Positions 49,630 through 60,962 of a stretch of DNA of 64,000 nucleotides are shown here, piece after piece. The position numbers were made by a program, and so were the translations under genes. Below the pieces are notes generated by a model, which had not been told where the DNA came from, did no database searches, and was given only the letters and a program-made list of their open reading frames with translations. The first letter of the stretch is position 1. Each line of letters opens with the position of its first letter. This stretch comes from Bordetella sp. 02P26C-1 (GTDB taxonomy: Bacteria; Pseudomonadota; Gammaproteobacteria; Burkholderiales; Burkholderiaceae_B), in NCBI RefSeq assembly GCF_009763255.1, contig NZ_WSJB01000012.1:124001-188000 (forward strand), read 5' to 3'.

Positions 49630-50790
49630 TTAGTTAATGCCTAAAAGCACAAGGTTGCCGTTGCCGGTTTGCACCAGCACACCGGAGGGTGTGGCCTGCA
49701 GCGGCGAGACAATGGCGCCGCCGCCCACGGACATGCGGGCGAGCAGACTGCCGTCGCTGCTGGACAGGAAATGCACATAGCCATCCAAATCCCCCACGGC
49801 GATAGCACCGTTCAGTGCGGCCGGCGCGGTGAGCTTGCGGTTCTTCAGCGCGGATTGCTTCCAGACGTTGTTGCCGTTATCCAGTGCAAAGGCGTTGACG
49901 ACACTGTTCTGATCCGGAGCGTAAGCGAAACGGCCATCGATGACCATGCCGCTGGCGCTGGAGTAGTCCTTGGCCCACATGGGACGCCCGCCTTGGCTGA
50001 CGTTAAAGCATACGATACGCCCTTGATAGGCGACTGCGCAAAGCAGCCCCGGCGGAGCCAGCTGAGGCTCACCGACCACATCGGTCAGACGCTCGAGATC
50101 GCTGGTACCACGCGGCGTGGCGACCGTGCCTTCCCATTGGACGTTGCCGCTGCCGACGTTGATGGCCAGCAATTTACCGCCGGGCATCCCGGTGATGACC
50201 AAGCCTTCGGCCAGGACCATCTGCGCACTGCTTCGCAGGGCCAACGCCGGACCGGGGCGCTGCAAGCTCCAGAGCCGCTCGCCGGTTTCGACGTTATAGG
50301 CCTGAATGCGATAGTCGCCACTGCGCACGATGACGGCGCCGTAACCCACCGCTGGCGGAATATCCACGTCGCTGCTGGCTTGGGCTTTCCATTTCACTTT
50401 GCCCGTGTCATCGAATGCCACGAGCGCGCCGGTGGGTGAAGCAACGACCGTGGTCGTGCCATCGCTGCCCGGACCGGCCGAGAGCTTCATGTCCGCATCC
50501 GCTTTCCACAAAGTGCGGCCGCTGGCCAGATCGACCTTGACCACCATGCCGTTGGGCGTGGCGGCATACACCTGATCGCCGACCACAGCAGGCACAAAGC
50601 CCAGGCCCGAGCCGCTGCCTATAGATGTCGACCAGACCGAGCGCACGGAAAGGCCCGGCGCATACTCGGTCAAGGGCGCGGGCTCATAACGGTCGTCATT
50701 GCTCGAAAACAAGGAGCAACCGCCCAGCACCATGAGGCTGGCAGCGAACGCTGCACATCTGACCGCACGAGGAAAACGGAAATAAGTCAT
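49630..50790 (-). CDS. bamB: Outer membrane assembly lipoprotein BamB
   Basis: A 386-residue lipoprotein of the BAM complex. Signal peptide with lipobox VLGGC, then an eight-bladed beta-propeller of PQQ-like repeats (VYAATPNGMVVKVDLASGRTLWKADADMKLS, ALVAFDDTGKVKWKAQ, IQAYNVETGERLWSLQRPG, KLLAINVGSGNVQWEG). ATG 50790 has GGAG 9 bases upstream; an alternative ATG at 50814 overlaps yfgM. It helps BamA fold outer-membrane proteins. Conserved yfgM-bamB-der order. Confidence 0.96.
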   Translation of the reverse strand: MTYFRFPRAVRCAAFAASLMVLGGCSLFSSNDDRYEPAPLTEYAPGLSVRSVWSTSIGSGSGLGFVPAVVGDQVYAATPNGMVVKVDLASGRTLWKADADMKLSAGPGSDGTTTVVASPTGALVAFDDTGKVKWKAQASSDVDIPPAVGYGAVIVRSGDYRIQAYNVETGERLWSLQRPGPALALRSSAQMVLAEGLVITGMPGGKLLAINVGSGNVQWEGTVATPRGTSDLERLTDVVGEPQLAPPGLLCAVAYQGRIVCFNVSQGGRPMWAKDYSSASGMVIDGRFAYAPDQNSVVNAFALDNGNNVWKQSALKNRKLTAPAALNGAIAVGDLDGYVHFLSSSDGSLLARMSVGGGAIVSPLQATPSGVLVQTGNGNLVLLGIN

Positions 50791-50794
50791 ACCA

Positions 50795-51433
50795 TCACGC
50801 TCCGCTGAGGGCATCCAGTTTCAGTTGCACGACCTGACGCAAGGGGTCCGAGGCAGGCATGCCGTCCAGCGCGGTTTGCCATGCCTGACGCGCCTCGTCG
50901 GCCTTGCCCTGCGCGGCGAGTATGTCCCCACGCCGATCGGCATAGAGCGCGGCGAAAGGCGCCGGAGGGTTATTCAACTGTGCCAAAGCGGCGTCGTATT
51001 GTTTTTCATCCAGCAGCAGGCTGGCCAGCCGTTCGCGCGCGACGGGCTGCAAAGCGGGATGCTTGGATTGCCCTGCCAGCCACTCGAGTTGTTCCCGGGC
51101 GCCGGCCACGTCCTTTTGCTGGATCAGCGCGGTCGCCGCGACGAGTGCGCCACGCGATGCATAGCCGGTGGCGGGATAGTCTTTACGCAAGGTAGCGGCA
51201 GCCGCCTTGATACGGGCCACGGATTCGGGGCCGTTCAGGCTGGCGGCGTCTTCCAATGCCTCGAAGTAACCCATCGCTTGATTGGCGCGGTGGTTTTGAT
51301 AGGCCTGCCAGCCCCACCAGCCGCCCCACGCGAGCGCGACAATGACCAGCAGCGACATGATCAGCGTGCCGTAGCGGTTCCACCAAGCCTTGATGGCGTC
51401 TAGTTGTTCCTGTTCTTCGAGATCGTATGCCAT
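50795..51433 (-). CDS. yfgM: YfgM-like TPR membrane protein
   Basis: A 212-residue protein with one transmembrane helix (about 22-42, LIMSLLVIVALAWGGWWGWQAY) after a cytoplasmic AYDLEEQEQLDAIKAWWNRYG segment, and a periplasmic TPR-like domain (AMGYFEALEDAASL, RLASLLLDEKQYDAALAQLNN, RRGDILAAQGKADEARQAWQTALDGM). This is the YfgM family, an ancillary subunit near the SecYEG translocon that hands proteins to periplasmic chaperones. It lies 4 bases before bamB and 7 after hisS. Confidence 0.92.
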   Translation of the reverse strand: MAYDLEEQEQLDAIKAWWNRYGTLIMSLLVIVALAWGGWWGWQAYQNHRANQAMGYFEALEDAASLNGPESVARIKAAAATLRKDYPATGYASRGALVAATALIQQKDVAGAREQLEWLAGQSKHPALQPVARERLASLLLDEKQYDAALAQLNNPPAPFAALYADRRGDILAAQGKADEARQAWQTALDGMPASDPLRQVVQLKLDALSGA

Positions 51434-51440
51434 GCTTACC

Positions 51441-52721
51441 TTAGGATTTCAAAACGTCTGCCAAACGGTCGAGTGCGATTTGTTGTTGGGACCCTTCACT
51501 GCCTGCCTCGGCACGCAGGAATTTGACGCTTGCCGTTTGCGAAGCAACCTCATCGGCACCAAGGATAACCGCAACACGGGCGCCGCTGGCATCGGCGCGT
51601 TTGAATTGCGATTTGAAACTGGCCGAGCCAGCGTGCACGATGACCGAAAAACCGGCGTCGCGCAATTGCTCACCCACGCGGGCAGCGAGGCGTTGCGCGT
51701 CTGGACCTTGATGGACGACATAAATTTCGCACTCTGGCGGGATGTCGATGGACGCGGTTTGCGAGCAGAGATCGAGCAGACGCTCCACCCCGATGGCGAA
51801 ACCGATGGCCGGTGCGGGCTTGCCGCCCAGCAGCTCGATCAAGCCATCGTAGCGACCGCCACCGCACACCGTGCCCTGGGAACCAAGGCGATCCGTGACC
51901 CACTCGAAAACGGTGGAGTTGTAGTAATCCAGGCCACGCACCAGACGTGGATTTAGACGATATTCGATGCCCGCGTCGCCCAGCAGTTGGCACAGGCCAT
52001 CGAAGTGCGTACGCGACTCGTCGCCGAGGAAATCAAACAGGCGCGGGGCGCTATCGGCCATGGCCTGCATGGCGGGGTTTTTCGTGTCCAGCACGCGCAG
52101 CGGGTTGGAGTACATGCGACGCTGACCGTCTTCGTCGAGCACGTCGCGGTGCTGTTCCAGGTGAGCGATCAAAGCAGCGCGGTGAGCGGCGCGCTCGGCG
52201 GGCTGACCCAACGAGTTCAGTTCGAGGCGTACATCGGTCAGGCCCAGGCGTTTCCACAAACGCGACAGCATCACGATGAGTTCGGCATCGATATCGGGAC
52301 CGGCGAAACCCAGGGCCTCGACGTCGATCTGATGGAACTGACGATAGCGGCCGCGTTGCGGGCGCTCGTGACGGAACGCCGGGCCAATGCTGTAGACACG
52401 CTGCGGGCGATCGTAGAGCAGATTGTGCTCGATGGCCGCACGCACGACGCCCGCGGTCATCTCGGGGCGCATCGTGAGCGAATCGCCATTGAGCGAATCG
52501 GTGAACGTGTACATCTCTTTCTCGACGATGTCGGTCACCTCGCCGATGCCGCGCGTAAAGAGACGCGTATGCTCCAGGATCGGCATGCGCACATTGCGAT
52601 AGCCGTAGCTGCGCAGCCAATCACGCACGATTTCTTCGAATTGCTCCCAGCGGGTACCCTCGCCAGGCAGGACATCGTTCATACCGCGGACCGCGGCGAT
52701 TTTCTGAAACGCTTGCGTCAT
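51441..52721 (-). CDS. hisS: Histidyl-tRNA synthetase
   Basis: A 426-residue class II synthetase. It opens with [18 protein letters not shown]; motif 2 is [19 protein letters not shown]; the histidine-specific signatures are [14 protein letters not shown] and [14 protein letters not shown]; motif 3 is [13 protein letters not shown]. The C-terminal anticodon-binding domain ends the protein. ATG 52721 is favoured by family alignment; an ATG 9 bases upstream is possible. The start is set within a frame open to 52769. Confidence 0.97.
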   Translation of the reverse strand: MTQAFQKIAAVRGMNDVLPGEGTRWEQFEEIVRDWLRSYGYRNVRMPILEHTRLFTRGIGEVTDIVEKEMYTFTDSLNGDSLTMRPEMTAGVVRAAIEHNLLYDRPQRVYSIGPAFRHERPQRGRYRQFHQIDVEALGFAGPDIDAELIVMLSRLWKRLGLTDVRLELNSLGQPAERAAHRAALIAHLEQHRDVLDEDGQRRMYSNPLRVLDTKNPAMQAMADSAPRLFDFLGDESRTHFDGLCQLLGDAGIEYRLNPRLVRGLDYYNSTVFEWVTDRLGSQGTVCGGGRYDGLIELLGGKPAPAIGFAIGVERLLDLCSQTASIDIPPECEIYVVHQGPDAQRLAARVGEQLRDAGFSVIVHAGSASFKSQFKRADASGARVAVILGADEVASQTASVKFLRAEAGSEGSQQQIALDRLADVLKS

Positions 52722-52777
52722 CTTTATCATGCCGGAACGGATCGCCAAGCAATCCGGCTCACGGCTCAACCCTTATT

Positions 52778-54064
52778 CTATTGAGAAGCCTGTGCGCCAT
52801 AACGACGCGCGACATAGTCCTCGACAATGGTCTGAAATTCTTCGGCGATGTAATCGCCCTTGAGCGTGACCGTGCGTTCGCCATCGATAAACACGGGCGC
52901 GGCGGGCACCTCGCCGGTACCCGGCAAGCTGATGCCGATATCGGCATGACGGCTTTCGCCAGGACCGTTGACCACGCAACCCATGACGGCAACGTTCATG
53001 GTTTCAACACCAGGGTATTGCGCGCGCCACACCGGCATCTGCCGGCGCAAATAGGACTGGATGCTATCGGCCAGTTCCTGGAAAAACGTGCTGCTGGTGC
53101 GTCCGCAACCAGGACATGCCACAACCATGGGGGTGAAGGCACGCAGGTTCATGGTTTGCAGGATTTCCTGCGCGACCACGACTTCACGTGTACGGTCTCC
53201 ACCAGGCTCGGGCGTGAGCGAGATGCGGATGGTGTCGCCTATGCCCTGTTGCAGCAAGACCGACAACGCCGCCGTCGAGGCGACGATGCCCTTGCTGCCC
53301 ATGCCGGCTTCGGTCAGCCCCAGGTGCAGGGGATAATCGCAGCGCGAGGACAGATCCTTGTACACGGCGATGAGGTCTTGCACATGGCTGACCTTGCAGG
53401 AAAGCACGATGGCGTCGCCACGCAGACCCAGTTCCTCGGCGCGGCGGGCGTTACTGATCGCGGATACGACGAGCGCATCGCGCATGACGGCCTGGGCTTC
53501 CCAAGGCTGCGCGCGACGGCTGTTCTCGTCCATCTTGCGCGCCATCAATTCGTGATCCAGGCTGCCCCAGTTCACACCGATACGCACCGGCTTGTCATAG
53601 CGGCAAGCGACTTCGATCATTTGCGCGAAGTTGTCGTCTCGACGTTTGCCGCCGCCCATGTTGCCGGGATTGATCCGGTATTTGGACAGCGCCTGCGCGC
53701 ATTCCGGAAACTGCGTCAGAAGCTTGTGGCCGTTGTAGTGAAAATCGCCGACTAGCGGCACCGACACGCCCATCCGATCGAGCTGTTCGCGAATCGCGAT
53801 GACCTCGCGGGCAGCCTCGGGCGTGTTGACGGTGATGCGGACCAGCTCGGAGCCGGCCTGTGCGAGTTCTTTGACTTGTATCGCCGTGGCGATCGCGTCG
53901 GCCGTATCCGTATTGGTCATGGACTGCACGACCACGGGCGCCTGTCCGCCGATATGGACGACGCGCTCCCCCCATTTCACTGCCACCGCTCGGGTGGCGC
54001 GGCGCGGCGAGGCGCCGACTTCGGGCGGCGGAGTATCTGGGCCAGGCAAAGGCTGCTCTTGCAT
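52778..54064 (-). CDS. ispG: 4-hydroxy-3-methylbut-2-enyl diphosphate synthase (flavodoxin)
   Basis: A 428-residue IspG of the MEP isoprenoid pathway. The N-terminal TIM barrel begins [36 protein letters not shown]; the 4Fe-4S cluster is bound by cysteines in [18 protein letters not shown] and [23 protein letters not shown]. The first 25 residues are a Pro-rich extension. It lies between the rodZ-like gene and hisS, the order found in many proteobacteria. Confidence 0.97.
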   Translation of the reverse strand: MQEQPLPGPDTPPPEVGASPRRATRAVAVKWGERVVHIGGQAPVVVQSMTNTDTADAIATAIQVKELAQAGSELVRITVNTPEAAREVIAIREQLDRMGVSVPLVGDFHYNGHKLLTQFPECAQALSKYRINPGNMGGGKRRDDNFAQMIEVACRYDKPVRIGVNWGSLDHELMARKMDENSRRAQPWEAQAVMRDALVVSAISNARRAEELGLRGDAIVLSCKVSHVQDLIAVYKDLSSRCDYPLHLGLTEAGMGSKGIVASTAALSVLLQQGIGDTIRISLTPEPGGDRTREVVVAQEILQTMNLRAFTPMVVACPGCGRTSSTFFQELADSIQSYLRRQMPVWRAQYPGVETMNVAVMGCVVNGPGESRHADIGISLPGTGEVPAAPVFIDGERTVTLKGDYIAEEFQTIVEDYVARRYGAQASQ

Positions 54065-54076
54065 GCGTGTAGTGAA

Positions 54077-54589
54077 TTACGATTGTGCGCCGGCTAACCA
54101 CGAAGGCAGCCAGTCGGCGGGGATCCAATGCTGCCATACGGCGTAAGCAAACAACCCGGCCAGCAGCGCCAAGATGACAAACGTCCAGCCCCACGAGGAG
54201 CCACCGCGATCCTCGCCCGAGCCATTGACAGCCACCGGTACGGTACGGGATTCACGGTGCACCGAACCGGGCGCCGACAACGCACCGACATGGCTTTCGA
54301 CCGATGCGATCAGCGCGGCAGGGTCAGTTTCCAGCAAGCGCGCGTAGCTGCGGATCAAGCCTCGCAGCGACATGCCCTTGGGTAATTTATCCCATTGCTC
54401 TGCTTCGAGCGCTTCGATCTGGCGGGGAGCGAACTTGATTCGTTCGGAGACGTCTTCGAGGGACAGTCCGCGCGCTGCGCGCAGCGTTTTCAACGATTCC
54501 CCAACAGACACGACACCGTCAGTCTTGGCCGCAGCCGGCGACGTCGTGGGACGTGCTGGAATCGCTGCGGAATTAAGCCCCTCTGTCAT
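54077..54589 (-). CDS. RodZ-like helix-turn-helix membrane protein
   Basis: A 170-residue protein: a Ser/Ala/Pro-rich N-terminus (1-27), an XRE-type HTH ([43 protein letters not shown], then [15 protein letters not shown]), a linker and one transmembrane helix ([20 protein letters not shown]). That is the RodZ plan, but the periplasmic DUF4115 domain of full-length RodZ is missing: only about 16 residues follow the helix. The ATG overlaps the rlmN stop codon. It probably links MreB to cell shape. Confidence 0.85.
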   Translation of the reverse strand: MTEGLNSAAIPARPTTSPAAAKTDGVVSVGESLKTLRAARGLSLEDVSERIKFAPRQIEALEAEQWDKLPKGMSLRGLIRSYARLLETDPAALIASVESHVGALSAPGSVHRESRTVPVAVNGSGEDRGGSSWGWTFVILALLAGLFAYAVWQHWIPADWLPSWLAGAQS

Positions 54590-55731
54590 GCCTGCACCTG
54601 TGCAATAGGAATCGTACGAGCCGCGTTACGCTGGGCCACGCGAGTGCGATCTCGAACCTCGCCGGCGAGCTGGCCGCAAGCCGCGTCGATGTCATCACCG
54701 CGCGTCTTGCGCACGGTGGTGACGATGCCAGCATCCATGAGACGCTGAGCAAAGACCTTGACGCGCGCGGCGGGCGAGCGCTTCAGACCGGAGGCCGGGA
54801 ACGGGTTAAAGGGGATCAGGTTGAGCTTGCAGCGCACCTGACGCGCTACCTGGATGAGCGCTTTGGCATGCTGGTCGGTGTCGTTGACGCCATCCAGCAT
54901 GCAGTATTCGAAAGTGATGAAATCCCGCGGGGCATGCTCGAGATAGCGTTCGCACGCCGCGAGCAACTCCGCCAAGGGATACTTTTTATTCAACGGCACC
55001 AGCTCGTCGCGCAGATCGTCGGTGGGCGCATGCAGCGAAACGGCAAGCGCGACCGGACAGTCCTGTGCGAGGCGGTCCATCATAGGGACCACGCCGGAGG
55101 TGGATACGGTCACACGACGGCGCGATAGACCATAGGCATTGTCATCGAGCATCAAGCGCAACGCGGGCACCAACTGATCGTAGTTGAGCAAAGGCTCGCC
55201 CATGCCCATCATGACCACATTGCTGATCACACGCGTGTCTTCGCCGCGCGCGCCGTTCAGTCGAGCGCTGCTGGCGTCGGCTTCGAGTATGCGTTTGGCC
55301 CACCACAGCTGACCGATGATCTCGCTGGTGCGCAGATTGCGATTAAAGCCTTGGTGGCCGGTAGAACAGAAACGGCAGTTGACCGCACAGCCGGCCTGGC
55401 TGGACACGCATAGCGTGCCGCGGTCGTCTTCGGGGATGAAGACCGTTTCGATGGCATTGCCCTGCCCGACGTCGAACAGCCACTTGCGCGTGCCGTCGGA
55501 CGAGCGCTGCTCGGTATTGACCGGCGGCGCCTCGATCGTGCAGTGCTCAGCCAGTTGCCCGCGAAATTCGCGAGCGAGGTCGGTCATGGCGTCGAACGTG
55601 TCAGCACCGCGCTGGTGCACCCAGCGCTGTAATTGGCGGGCGCGAAAAGGCTTGCCGCCCCACTGCGCGACCAGGTCGGCGAGTTTGGCGGAGTCCAGCC
55701 CCAGCAGGTTGACGCGTTCGGCGGTGTCCAT
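54586..55731 (-). CDS. rlmN: Dual-specificity RNA methyltransferase RlmN
   Basis: A 381-residue radical-SAM enzyme that methylates C2 of A2503 in 23S rRNA and A37 in some tRNAs. The cluster motif is C-AVN-C-RF-C in [20 protein letters not shown], and [12 protein letters not shown] and [13 protein letters not shown] follow. The N-terminal domain ends [27 protein letters not shown]. The conserved C-terminal cysteine lies in [14 protein letters not shown] 55731 is preferred over an upstream TTG. Confidence 0.97.
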   Translation of the reverse strand: MDTAERVNLLGLDSAKLADLVAQWGGKPFRARQLQRWVHQRGADTFDAMTDLAREFRGQLAEHCTIEAPPVNTEQRSSDGTRKWLFDVGQGNAIETVFIPEDDRGTLCVSSQAGCAVNCRFCSTGHQGFNRNLRTSEIIGQLWWAKRILEADASSARLNGARGEDTRVISNVVMMGMGEPLLNYDQLVPALRLMLDDNAYGLSRRRVTVSTSGVVPMMDRLAQDCPVALAVSLHAPTDDLRDELVPLNKKYPLAELLAACERYLEHAPRDFITFEYCMLDGVNDTDQHAKALIQVARQVRCKLNLIPFNPFPASGLKRSPAARVKVFAQRLMDAGIVTTVRKTRGDDIDAACGQLAGEVRDRTRVAQRNAARTIPIAQVQA

Positions 55732-55758
55732 GACGATCTCAGGCAAAGCTATCCCAAA

Positions 55759-56184
55759 TCAACGGCTGTGGATGTTGATTTCGGGGAAGAAGAAAGCGAT
55801 TTCAACGGCGGCGGTTTCGGGAGCGTCCGAACCGTGCACGGCGTTGGCGTCGATGCTGTCAGCGAAGTCAGCACGAATGGTGCCGGCGTCGGCTTTTTTC
55901 GGGTCGGTGGCGCCCATCAGGTCGCGGTTTTTCTGGATGGCGTTTTCGCCTTCGAGCACTTGCACGAAGACGGGGCCCGAGACCATGAAGTCGACCAGGT
56001 CCTTGAAGAAGGGGCGCTCTTTGTGCACGGCGTAGAAACGCTCGGCATCGGTGCGCGACAGTTGCTGCATGCGGGCAGCGATGACTTTCAGGCCGGCGTT
56101 TTCGAAACGGGCGACGATTTGGCCGATGACATTCTTGGCCACGGCGTCGGGCTTGATGATCGAGAGAGTGCGTTGGACGGACAT
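55759..56184 (-). CDS. ndk: Nucleoside diphosphate kinase
   Basis: A 141-residue Ndk of standard length. [23 protein letters not shown] is the opening; the phosphorylated histidine is H117 in [12 protein letters not shown]. It equilibrates nucleoside di- and triphosphates. It starts the minus-strand run ndk-rlmN-rodZ-ispG-hisS-yfgM-bamB-der-hisC-hfq. TAGAAT in its leader, near 56250, may be the -10. Confidence 0.98.
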   Translation of the reverse strand: MSVQRTLSIIKPDAVAKNVIGQIVARFENAGLKVIAARMQQLSRTDAERFYAVHKERPFFKDLVDFMVSGPVFVQVLEGENAIQKNRDLMGATDPKKADAGTIRADFADSIDANAVHGSDAPETAAVEIAFFFPEINIHSR

Positions 56185-56338
56185 GGAGACTCCAAATTCC
56201 TAATAAAAACAGGGACTTCTGTAAGGTTTACAGTAACCCGACATTCTAACACGCCGCCAGAAGCTGAATACATCTTAAAATGAGCGGTTTGCTTGGCCGT
56301 GAATCCGCCAGGCCCTCGTCTTTAGCCGGAATCCTGTA

Positions 56339-59224
56339 ATGACCGAAGCCGCTGCTCCTCACCCCTCTGACACAGACACCGCAGAATTACCCAAGAGTTT
56401 CGAGCCCGCAGCGCTGGAAGCGCACTGGTACAACGAATGGGAACGCCGTGGGTATTTCGCGGCAGGCCAGCACGTAAAAAATGGGACAGATCCCGAACCT
56501 TTCGTGATCCAGTTCCCGCCCCCGAACGTGACGGGCACGCTGCACATGGGGCACGCGTTTAACCAGACCATCATGGACGGCCTGGTGCGCTATCACCGTA
56601 TGCGTGGCGACGATACGGTGTTCATTCCCGGCACCGACCACGCCGGCATCGCCACGCAGATCGTGGTGGAACGCCGCCTGGACGCCCAGAAAGTCTCGCG
56701 CCACGATCTGGGCCGCGAGAAATTCATCGAAAAAGTGTGGAAATGGAAGGAACAGTCCGGCAGCACCATCACCGGCCAGGTTCGTCGCCTGGGCGCTTCC
56801 GCCGACTGGCCACGCGAATATTTCACCATGGACGAGCGCATGTCGCGCGGCGTGGTGGAGACGTTCGTGCGCCTGTATCAACAGGGATTGATTTATCGCG
56901 GCAAGCGTCTGGTCAATTGGGATCCGAAGCTCCTGACCGCGGTATCCGATCTTGAAGTGCAATCGGAGGAAGTCGACGGCCATCTGTGGCACATCCTTTA
57001 TCCGTTCGTCGACGGGCCGCAGACCATCGTGGACAAGGATGGTCAGACGGTCACGCTGCGCGGCATGACGGTGGCCACGACGCGACCGGAGACGATGCTG
57101 GGTGATAACGCGTTGTGCGTGCACCCGGAAGACCCGCGCTACCAGCACCTGGTGGGCAAGATGGTCGAGCTGCCCTTGTGCGGCCGCACGATTCCCATCA
57201 TCGCGGACGACTTCGTCGATCCCGCATTTGGTACGGGTTGCGTCAAGATCACTGGCGCGCACGACTTTAATGACTATGCTTGCGCGCAACGCCACAACCT
57301 GCCGCTGATCAGCATCCTGACTCTGGACGCGCACATCAACGAGAACGCGCCCAAGCAATTCCAAGGCATGGAACGCTACGAGGCGCGCAAAGCCATCGTG
57401 GCCCAGCTCGAAAGCGAGCAATATCTGGTGAAGGTCGAGCCGCACAAGATGATGCAGCCCAAGGGCGATCGCACCGGTGTGGTGCTTGAGCCCATGCTGA
57501 CCGATCAGTGGTTCGTGGCCATGAGCAAGCCCGCGCCCGAAGGCACCCTGCATCCCGGAAAGAGCATTACCGAGGTCGCGCTGGATGTGGTCGCAAACGG
57601 CCAGATCAAGTTCTATCCGGAAAACTGGACGACGATCTACAACCAATGGCTCAACAATATTCAGGACTGGTGTATCTCGCGCCAGCTGTGGTGGGGCCAT
57701 CAGATCCCGGCCTGGTATTCGGAAGACGGGCAAGTGTTCGTCGCGCATTCCGAAGCCGACGCTCAGGAGCAGGCGCGCGCGGCTGGTGTGACCGGCCCGC
57801 TGACGCGCGATCCGGACGTGTTGGACACGTGGTTCTCGTCGGGGCTGGTGCCGTTTACGACGCTGGGCTGGCCCGAGGACACGCCGGATCTGCGCCGCTA
57901 TCTGCCTTCGAGCGTACTGGTCACGGGTTTTGACATTATCTTCTTCTGGGTGGCGCGCATGGTCATGCTGTCGACCCACATGACGGGCCAGGTGCCTTTC
58001 AAGCACGTCTACGTGCATGGCCTGATTCGCGATGCCGACGGCCAGAAGATGAGCAAGTCCAAGGGCAACACGCTGGACCCGGTGGACTTGATCGACGGTA
58101 TCGATTTGGATGGCTTGGTCGCCAAGCGCACGTATGGCCTGATGAACCCCAAGCAGGCCGGCTCGATCGAGAAGGCTACTCGCCGTCAGTACCCGGATGG
58201 CATTCCGGCTTTTGGCACCGATGCGCTGCGCTTTACGATGGCGGCCTATGCCACCTTGGGTCGCAATATTAATTTCGACCTGAAGCGTTGCGAGGGCTAT
58301 CGCAATTTCTGCAACAAGCTGTGGAATGCGACCCGGTATGTATTGATGAACACCGATGGCCACGATCTGGGCGGCGATCAGCCGGGCGAATTGTCGTTCG
58401 TGGACCGCTGGATCGTTAGCCAACTGCAGGCGCTGGAAGACGAAATCGAGCGCGGTTTTGCCGACTATCGTTTTGACAATATCGCCAATGCCATCTATCG
58501 CTTTGTGTGGGATGAGTATTGCGACTGGTACGTTGAACTCGCCAAGGTGCAGATTCAAAACGGCACCCCGGCACAACAACTCGGTACCCGCCGCACGCTG
58601 ATCCGTGTGCTGGAAGCCGTACTGCGACTGTCGCATCCGATCATCCCGTTCATCACCGAGGCGCTGTGGCAGAAGGTCTCGGTCGTAGCGGGCAAACGTG
58701 CGCCGGGTGCGGTCGATAGCGTGAGCGTGCAACCCTACCCGCGCAGCAGTGCGGAGTTCGTGGATGCCCAGGCCGAAGCCGAAGTCACCGAACTGAAGGC
58801 GCAGGTGGAGGCGGTGCGCGCGCTACGCGGTGAGATGAACCTCTCGCCCGCGCAGCGGGTTCCGCTGATTGCCCAAGGCGATGCCACCACGCTGACGCGC
58901 AATGGTCCGTATCTGGCCGCATTGGCTAAGCTCAGCCAAGTTGATGTGGCGGATACCTTGCCCGACGCGGGCGCGCCGGTGCAGGTCGTCGGCACGGCAC
59001 GACTGATGTTGCATGTCGAGATCGACGTTGCCGCCGAACGCGCACGCCTGGATAAGGAAATCGCGCGTCTGGAGGGCGAAGTCGCCAAGGCCAATGGCAA
59101 GCTCAACAACGCGAGTTTTGTCGAACGCGCCCCAGCAGCCGTGGTCGAGCAGGAGAAGGCTCGCCTGGCTCAGTTCACGGAAACGCTGACCAAGGTGCGT
59201 GAGCAGTGGGCGAAACTGAAGTAA
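56339..59224 (+). CDS. valS: Valyl-tRNA synthetase
   Basis: A 961-residue class I synthetase. HIGH motif [15 protein letters not shown], editing domain with [15 protein letters not shown] and [19 protein letters not shown] motif [16 protein letters not shown], anticodon-binding helices and a C-terminal coiled-coil ([47 protein letters not shown]). The length and order match ValS. Divergent from ndk, followed by a strong terminator. Confidence 0.99.
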   Translation: MTEAAAPHPSDTDTAELPKSFEPAALEAHWYNEWERRGYFAAGQHVKNGTDPEPFVIQFPPPNVTGTLHMGHAFNQTIMDGLVRYHRMRGDDTVFIPGTDHAGIATQIVVERRLDAQKVSRHDLGREKFIEKVWKWKEQSGSTITGQVRRLGASADWPREYFTMDERMSRGVVETFVRLYQQGLIYRGKRLVNWDPKLLTAVSDLEVQSEEVDGHLWHILYPFVDGPQTIVDKDGQTVTLRGMTVATTRPETMLGDNALCVHPEDPRYQHLVGKMVELPLCGRTIPIIADDFVDPAFGTGCVKITGAHDFNDYACAQRHNLPLISILTLDAHINENAPKQFQGMERYEARKAIVAQLESEQYLVKVEPHKMMQPKGDRTGVVLEPMLTDQWFVAMSKPAPEGTLHPGKSITEVALDVVANGQIKFYPENWTTIYNQWLNNIQDWCISRQLWWGHQIPAWYSEDGQVFVAHSEADAQEQARAAGVTGPLTRDPDVLDTWFSSGLVPFTTLGWPEDTPDLRRYLPSSVLVTGFDIIFFWVARMVMLSTHMTGQVPFKHVYVHGLIRDADGQKMSKSKGNTLDPVDLIDGIDLDGLVAKRTYGLMNPKQAGSIEKATRRQYPDGIPAFGTDALRFTMAAYATLGRNINFDLKRCEGYRNFCNKLWNATRYVLMNTDGHDLGGDQPGELSFVDRWIVSQLQALEDEIERGFADYRFDNIANAIYRFVWDEYCDWYVELAKVQIQNGTPAQQLGTRRTLIRVLEAVLRLSHPIIPFITEALWQKVSVVAGKRAPGAVDSVSVQPYPRSSAEFVDAQAEAEVTELKAQVEAVRALRGEMNLSPAQRVPLIAQGDATTLTRNGPYLAALAKLSQVDVADTLPDAGAPVQVVGTARLMLHVEIDVAAERARLDKEIARLEGEVAKANGKLNNASFVERAPAAVVEQEKARLAQFTETLTKVREQWAKLK

Positions 59225-59276
59225 GCCGTATACGGCCAGAGGCCAGAACATAACGGCGATTCCGCCGTTTGCCAGA

Positions 59277-59311
59277 AAGGCGTCCGAACAAAGCTCGGAC
59301 GCCTTTTCTTT
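59277..59311 (+). terminator. Rho-independent terminator of valS
   Basis: Stem AAGGCGTCCGA / TCGGACGCCTT with a 7-base loop followed by TTCTTTCG, 52 bases after the valS stop. Confidence 0.9.
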
Positions 59312-59325
59312 CGTGCATGTTGAGA

Positions 59326-60729
59326 TTACTGCGCTAAGCGCGCATTCAACTCGTCGACTGCTGCTTGAACCGCATTCGCAGCCTCCTGTTTGCCGTCGGC
59401 TTCTAACCGGGCGCGTACTCGGCGCAGCAGATTTGTCGCGGCTGCCGGATCAGCGCCCAGCTCAATCGCGGCGGGTGCGAGATCACTGCGCTGCACGAGA
59501 GCAAGCGAGGTCAACAGCTCCGTCGGCGACATGCCCGCCGAGACAAGCATCCGCGCGCCATCGAGATCGCCTGCTATCACCTTATCGCGCAGCAGTTCTT
59601 TGCCCCCGGTCCATCCCAAACTGAGGAACATCTCGAGAAAGCCCTTCTTTAGGTCTACGGGCGCATTCGCCTCAAGCATCTGTTTCAAGATGGCATACTC
59701 GAGAATCGCCGCAGCGTCGCGATGGCCGCGCTTGTGAAAAAACTCCACTGCATTGATAGCCTCCGACGTACCCGCGTCTACCATGGCCTGCACGGTGACA
59801 CGATTACCTCGCTCGGCCTGATCTACCAGCGCTGCCAAGGCGGGTGCGCCCCCTCCCACCAGGTGTTGCAGGACTTCGTAATCATGCTCCGTATCGCCTT
59901 TTGCCTTGACCGCAAGCGCCAGCCGCCTCGCGGCCTCTATCGTCAGAGATTCGCGCGAGGAACCCGCATCGACGAATTGCTTTAATGCGTCGAATTTGAC
60001 CTCGCTGGATTGATCCTTCATCGCCGCCACGGCCGCCAATGCAGTTTTAGGCCCGGTTAGTATTCGCACCAGCCCCTGATTCTGCGCTTGGACGGCTTCA
60101 TTCAGGATGGTCAGGACATCGTTGCCGCGCACGAAATGATTCTGGACCATCCATCCCAACTCGGACTCGCGGCCTTTGTCGGCAAGCTGCCTCATAACTG
60201 GAATCGACTCCACACCGGTGTCGAAATACCATTGCGCGGCCTGCTTATCAGCACGCAGAATGGCGGATTCAAAAAGCCGCGGTAGGTCAGCGGCGTCGGG
60301 AACCACCGGACCATGATCGACGATCTCGCCCACAATGGCACCATGCGGACGTAAACGCCGGTACGCAGCGCCGTCGCTGCCCAAAGCCGACCGAGCAGCG
60401 CCATCTGGCTGCGCCCCCTCTAGCCGGCGGACAATATTGCGTGTCCTTGAATCCAAGAAAACATCAGGGTGGTTCCTCGCGTACTCCAGAAACCACCGCC
60501 TCATCTCCAAACTACCGCTTTCGATCACGCGGTCCATGACGTGGATCCCTTTGTCTGTCATGCCAGCAATCACGTCAGCGCCATGACGCGCTACCAGATC
60601 AGCGACCTGCCGCACGTCGCTCGCGGATATCGCCGAAAGGATTTCAGCTTCGGCCCCGTCCTCTGAAAAGGAGGTGCGTCCTGGTTGCGCGGATGACATC
60701 TGCCCCGATGGATTTTGCACGGCAAACAT
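59326..60729 (-). CDS. Unknown alpha-helical repeat (ankyrin-like) protein
   Basis: A 467-residue soluble protein without signal peptide. The first 28 residues are Ser/Gln/Pro/Gly-rich and polar (MFAVQNPSGQMSSAQPGRTS), like type III secretion signals. Much of the rest reads as degenerate ankyrin-type helix pairs of about 30-35 residues (DVRQVADLVARHGADVIAGMTDKG, ALAALVDQAERGNRVTVQAMVDAGTSEAINAV, GDLDGARMLVSAGMSPTELL, APAAIELGADPAAATNLLRRV). No enzymatic motif is seen. It sits between valS and trmD, where relatives usually have no such gene. A secreted effector is one possibility, not shown. Confidence 0.65.
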   Translation of the reverse strand: MFAVQNPSGQMSSAQPGRTSFSEDGAEAEILSAISASDVRQVADLVARHGADVIAGMTDKGIHVMDRVIESGSLEMRRWFLEYARNHPDVFLDSRTRNIVRRLEGAQPDGAARSALGSDGAAYRRLRPHGAIVGEIVDHGPVVPDAADLPRLFESAILRADKQAAQWYFDTGVESIPVMRQLADKGRESELGWMVQNHFVRGNDVLTILNEAVQAQNQGLVRILTGPKTALAAVAAMKDQSSEVKFDALKQFVDAGSSRESLTIEAARRLALAVKAKGDTEHDYEVLQHLVGGGAPALAALVDQAERGNRVTVQAMVDAGTSEAINAVEFFHKRGHRDAAAILEYAILKQMLEANAPVDLKKGFLEMFLSLGWTGGKELLRDKVIAGDLDGARMLVSAGMSPTELLTSLALVQRSDLAPAAIELGADPAAATNLLRRVRARLEADGKQEAANAVQAAVDELNARLAQ

Positions 60730-60962
60730 GGATTGGCTCGCTTATAAGAAAGGTTACAAAGAGGTGAGTGCCTGCCTCAAGTTGGCAACTGCACCCGCAT
60801 TGAAACCTTATCCGTCGCTCCCACGCGCTCTAGCTCTAAAGCCCCAGGAAAAGCAGACGATACCGACATACGAACTCGGAGCTTGCCCCGACTATCGCGA
60901 CGACGCGTTAAAGCTTGACGTTGGGGTATGCCTCGCAAGGCAGCGAGGTCCAGCCGCGCGAG

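Noticed and set aside
56387-58732. 781-codon open frame on the minus strand opposite valS
   Set aside because: It is the antisense reading of a strongly conserved synthetase with high GC at third positions; His/Arg/Gln-rich composition is typical of such shadows.
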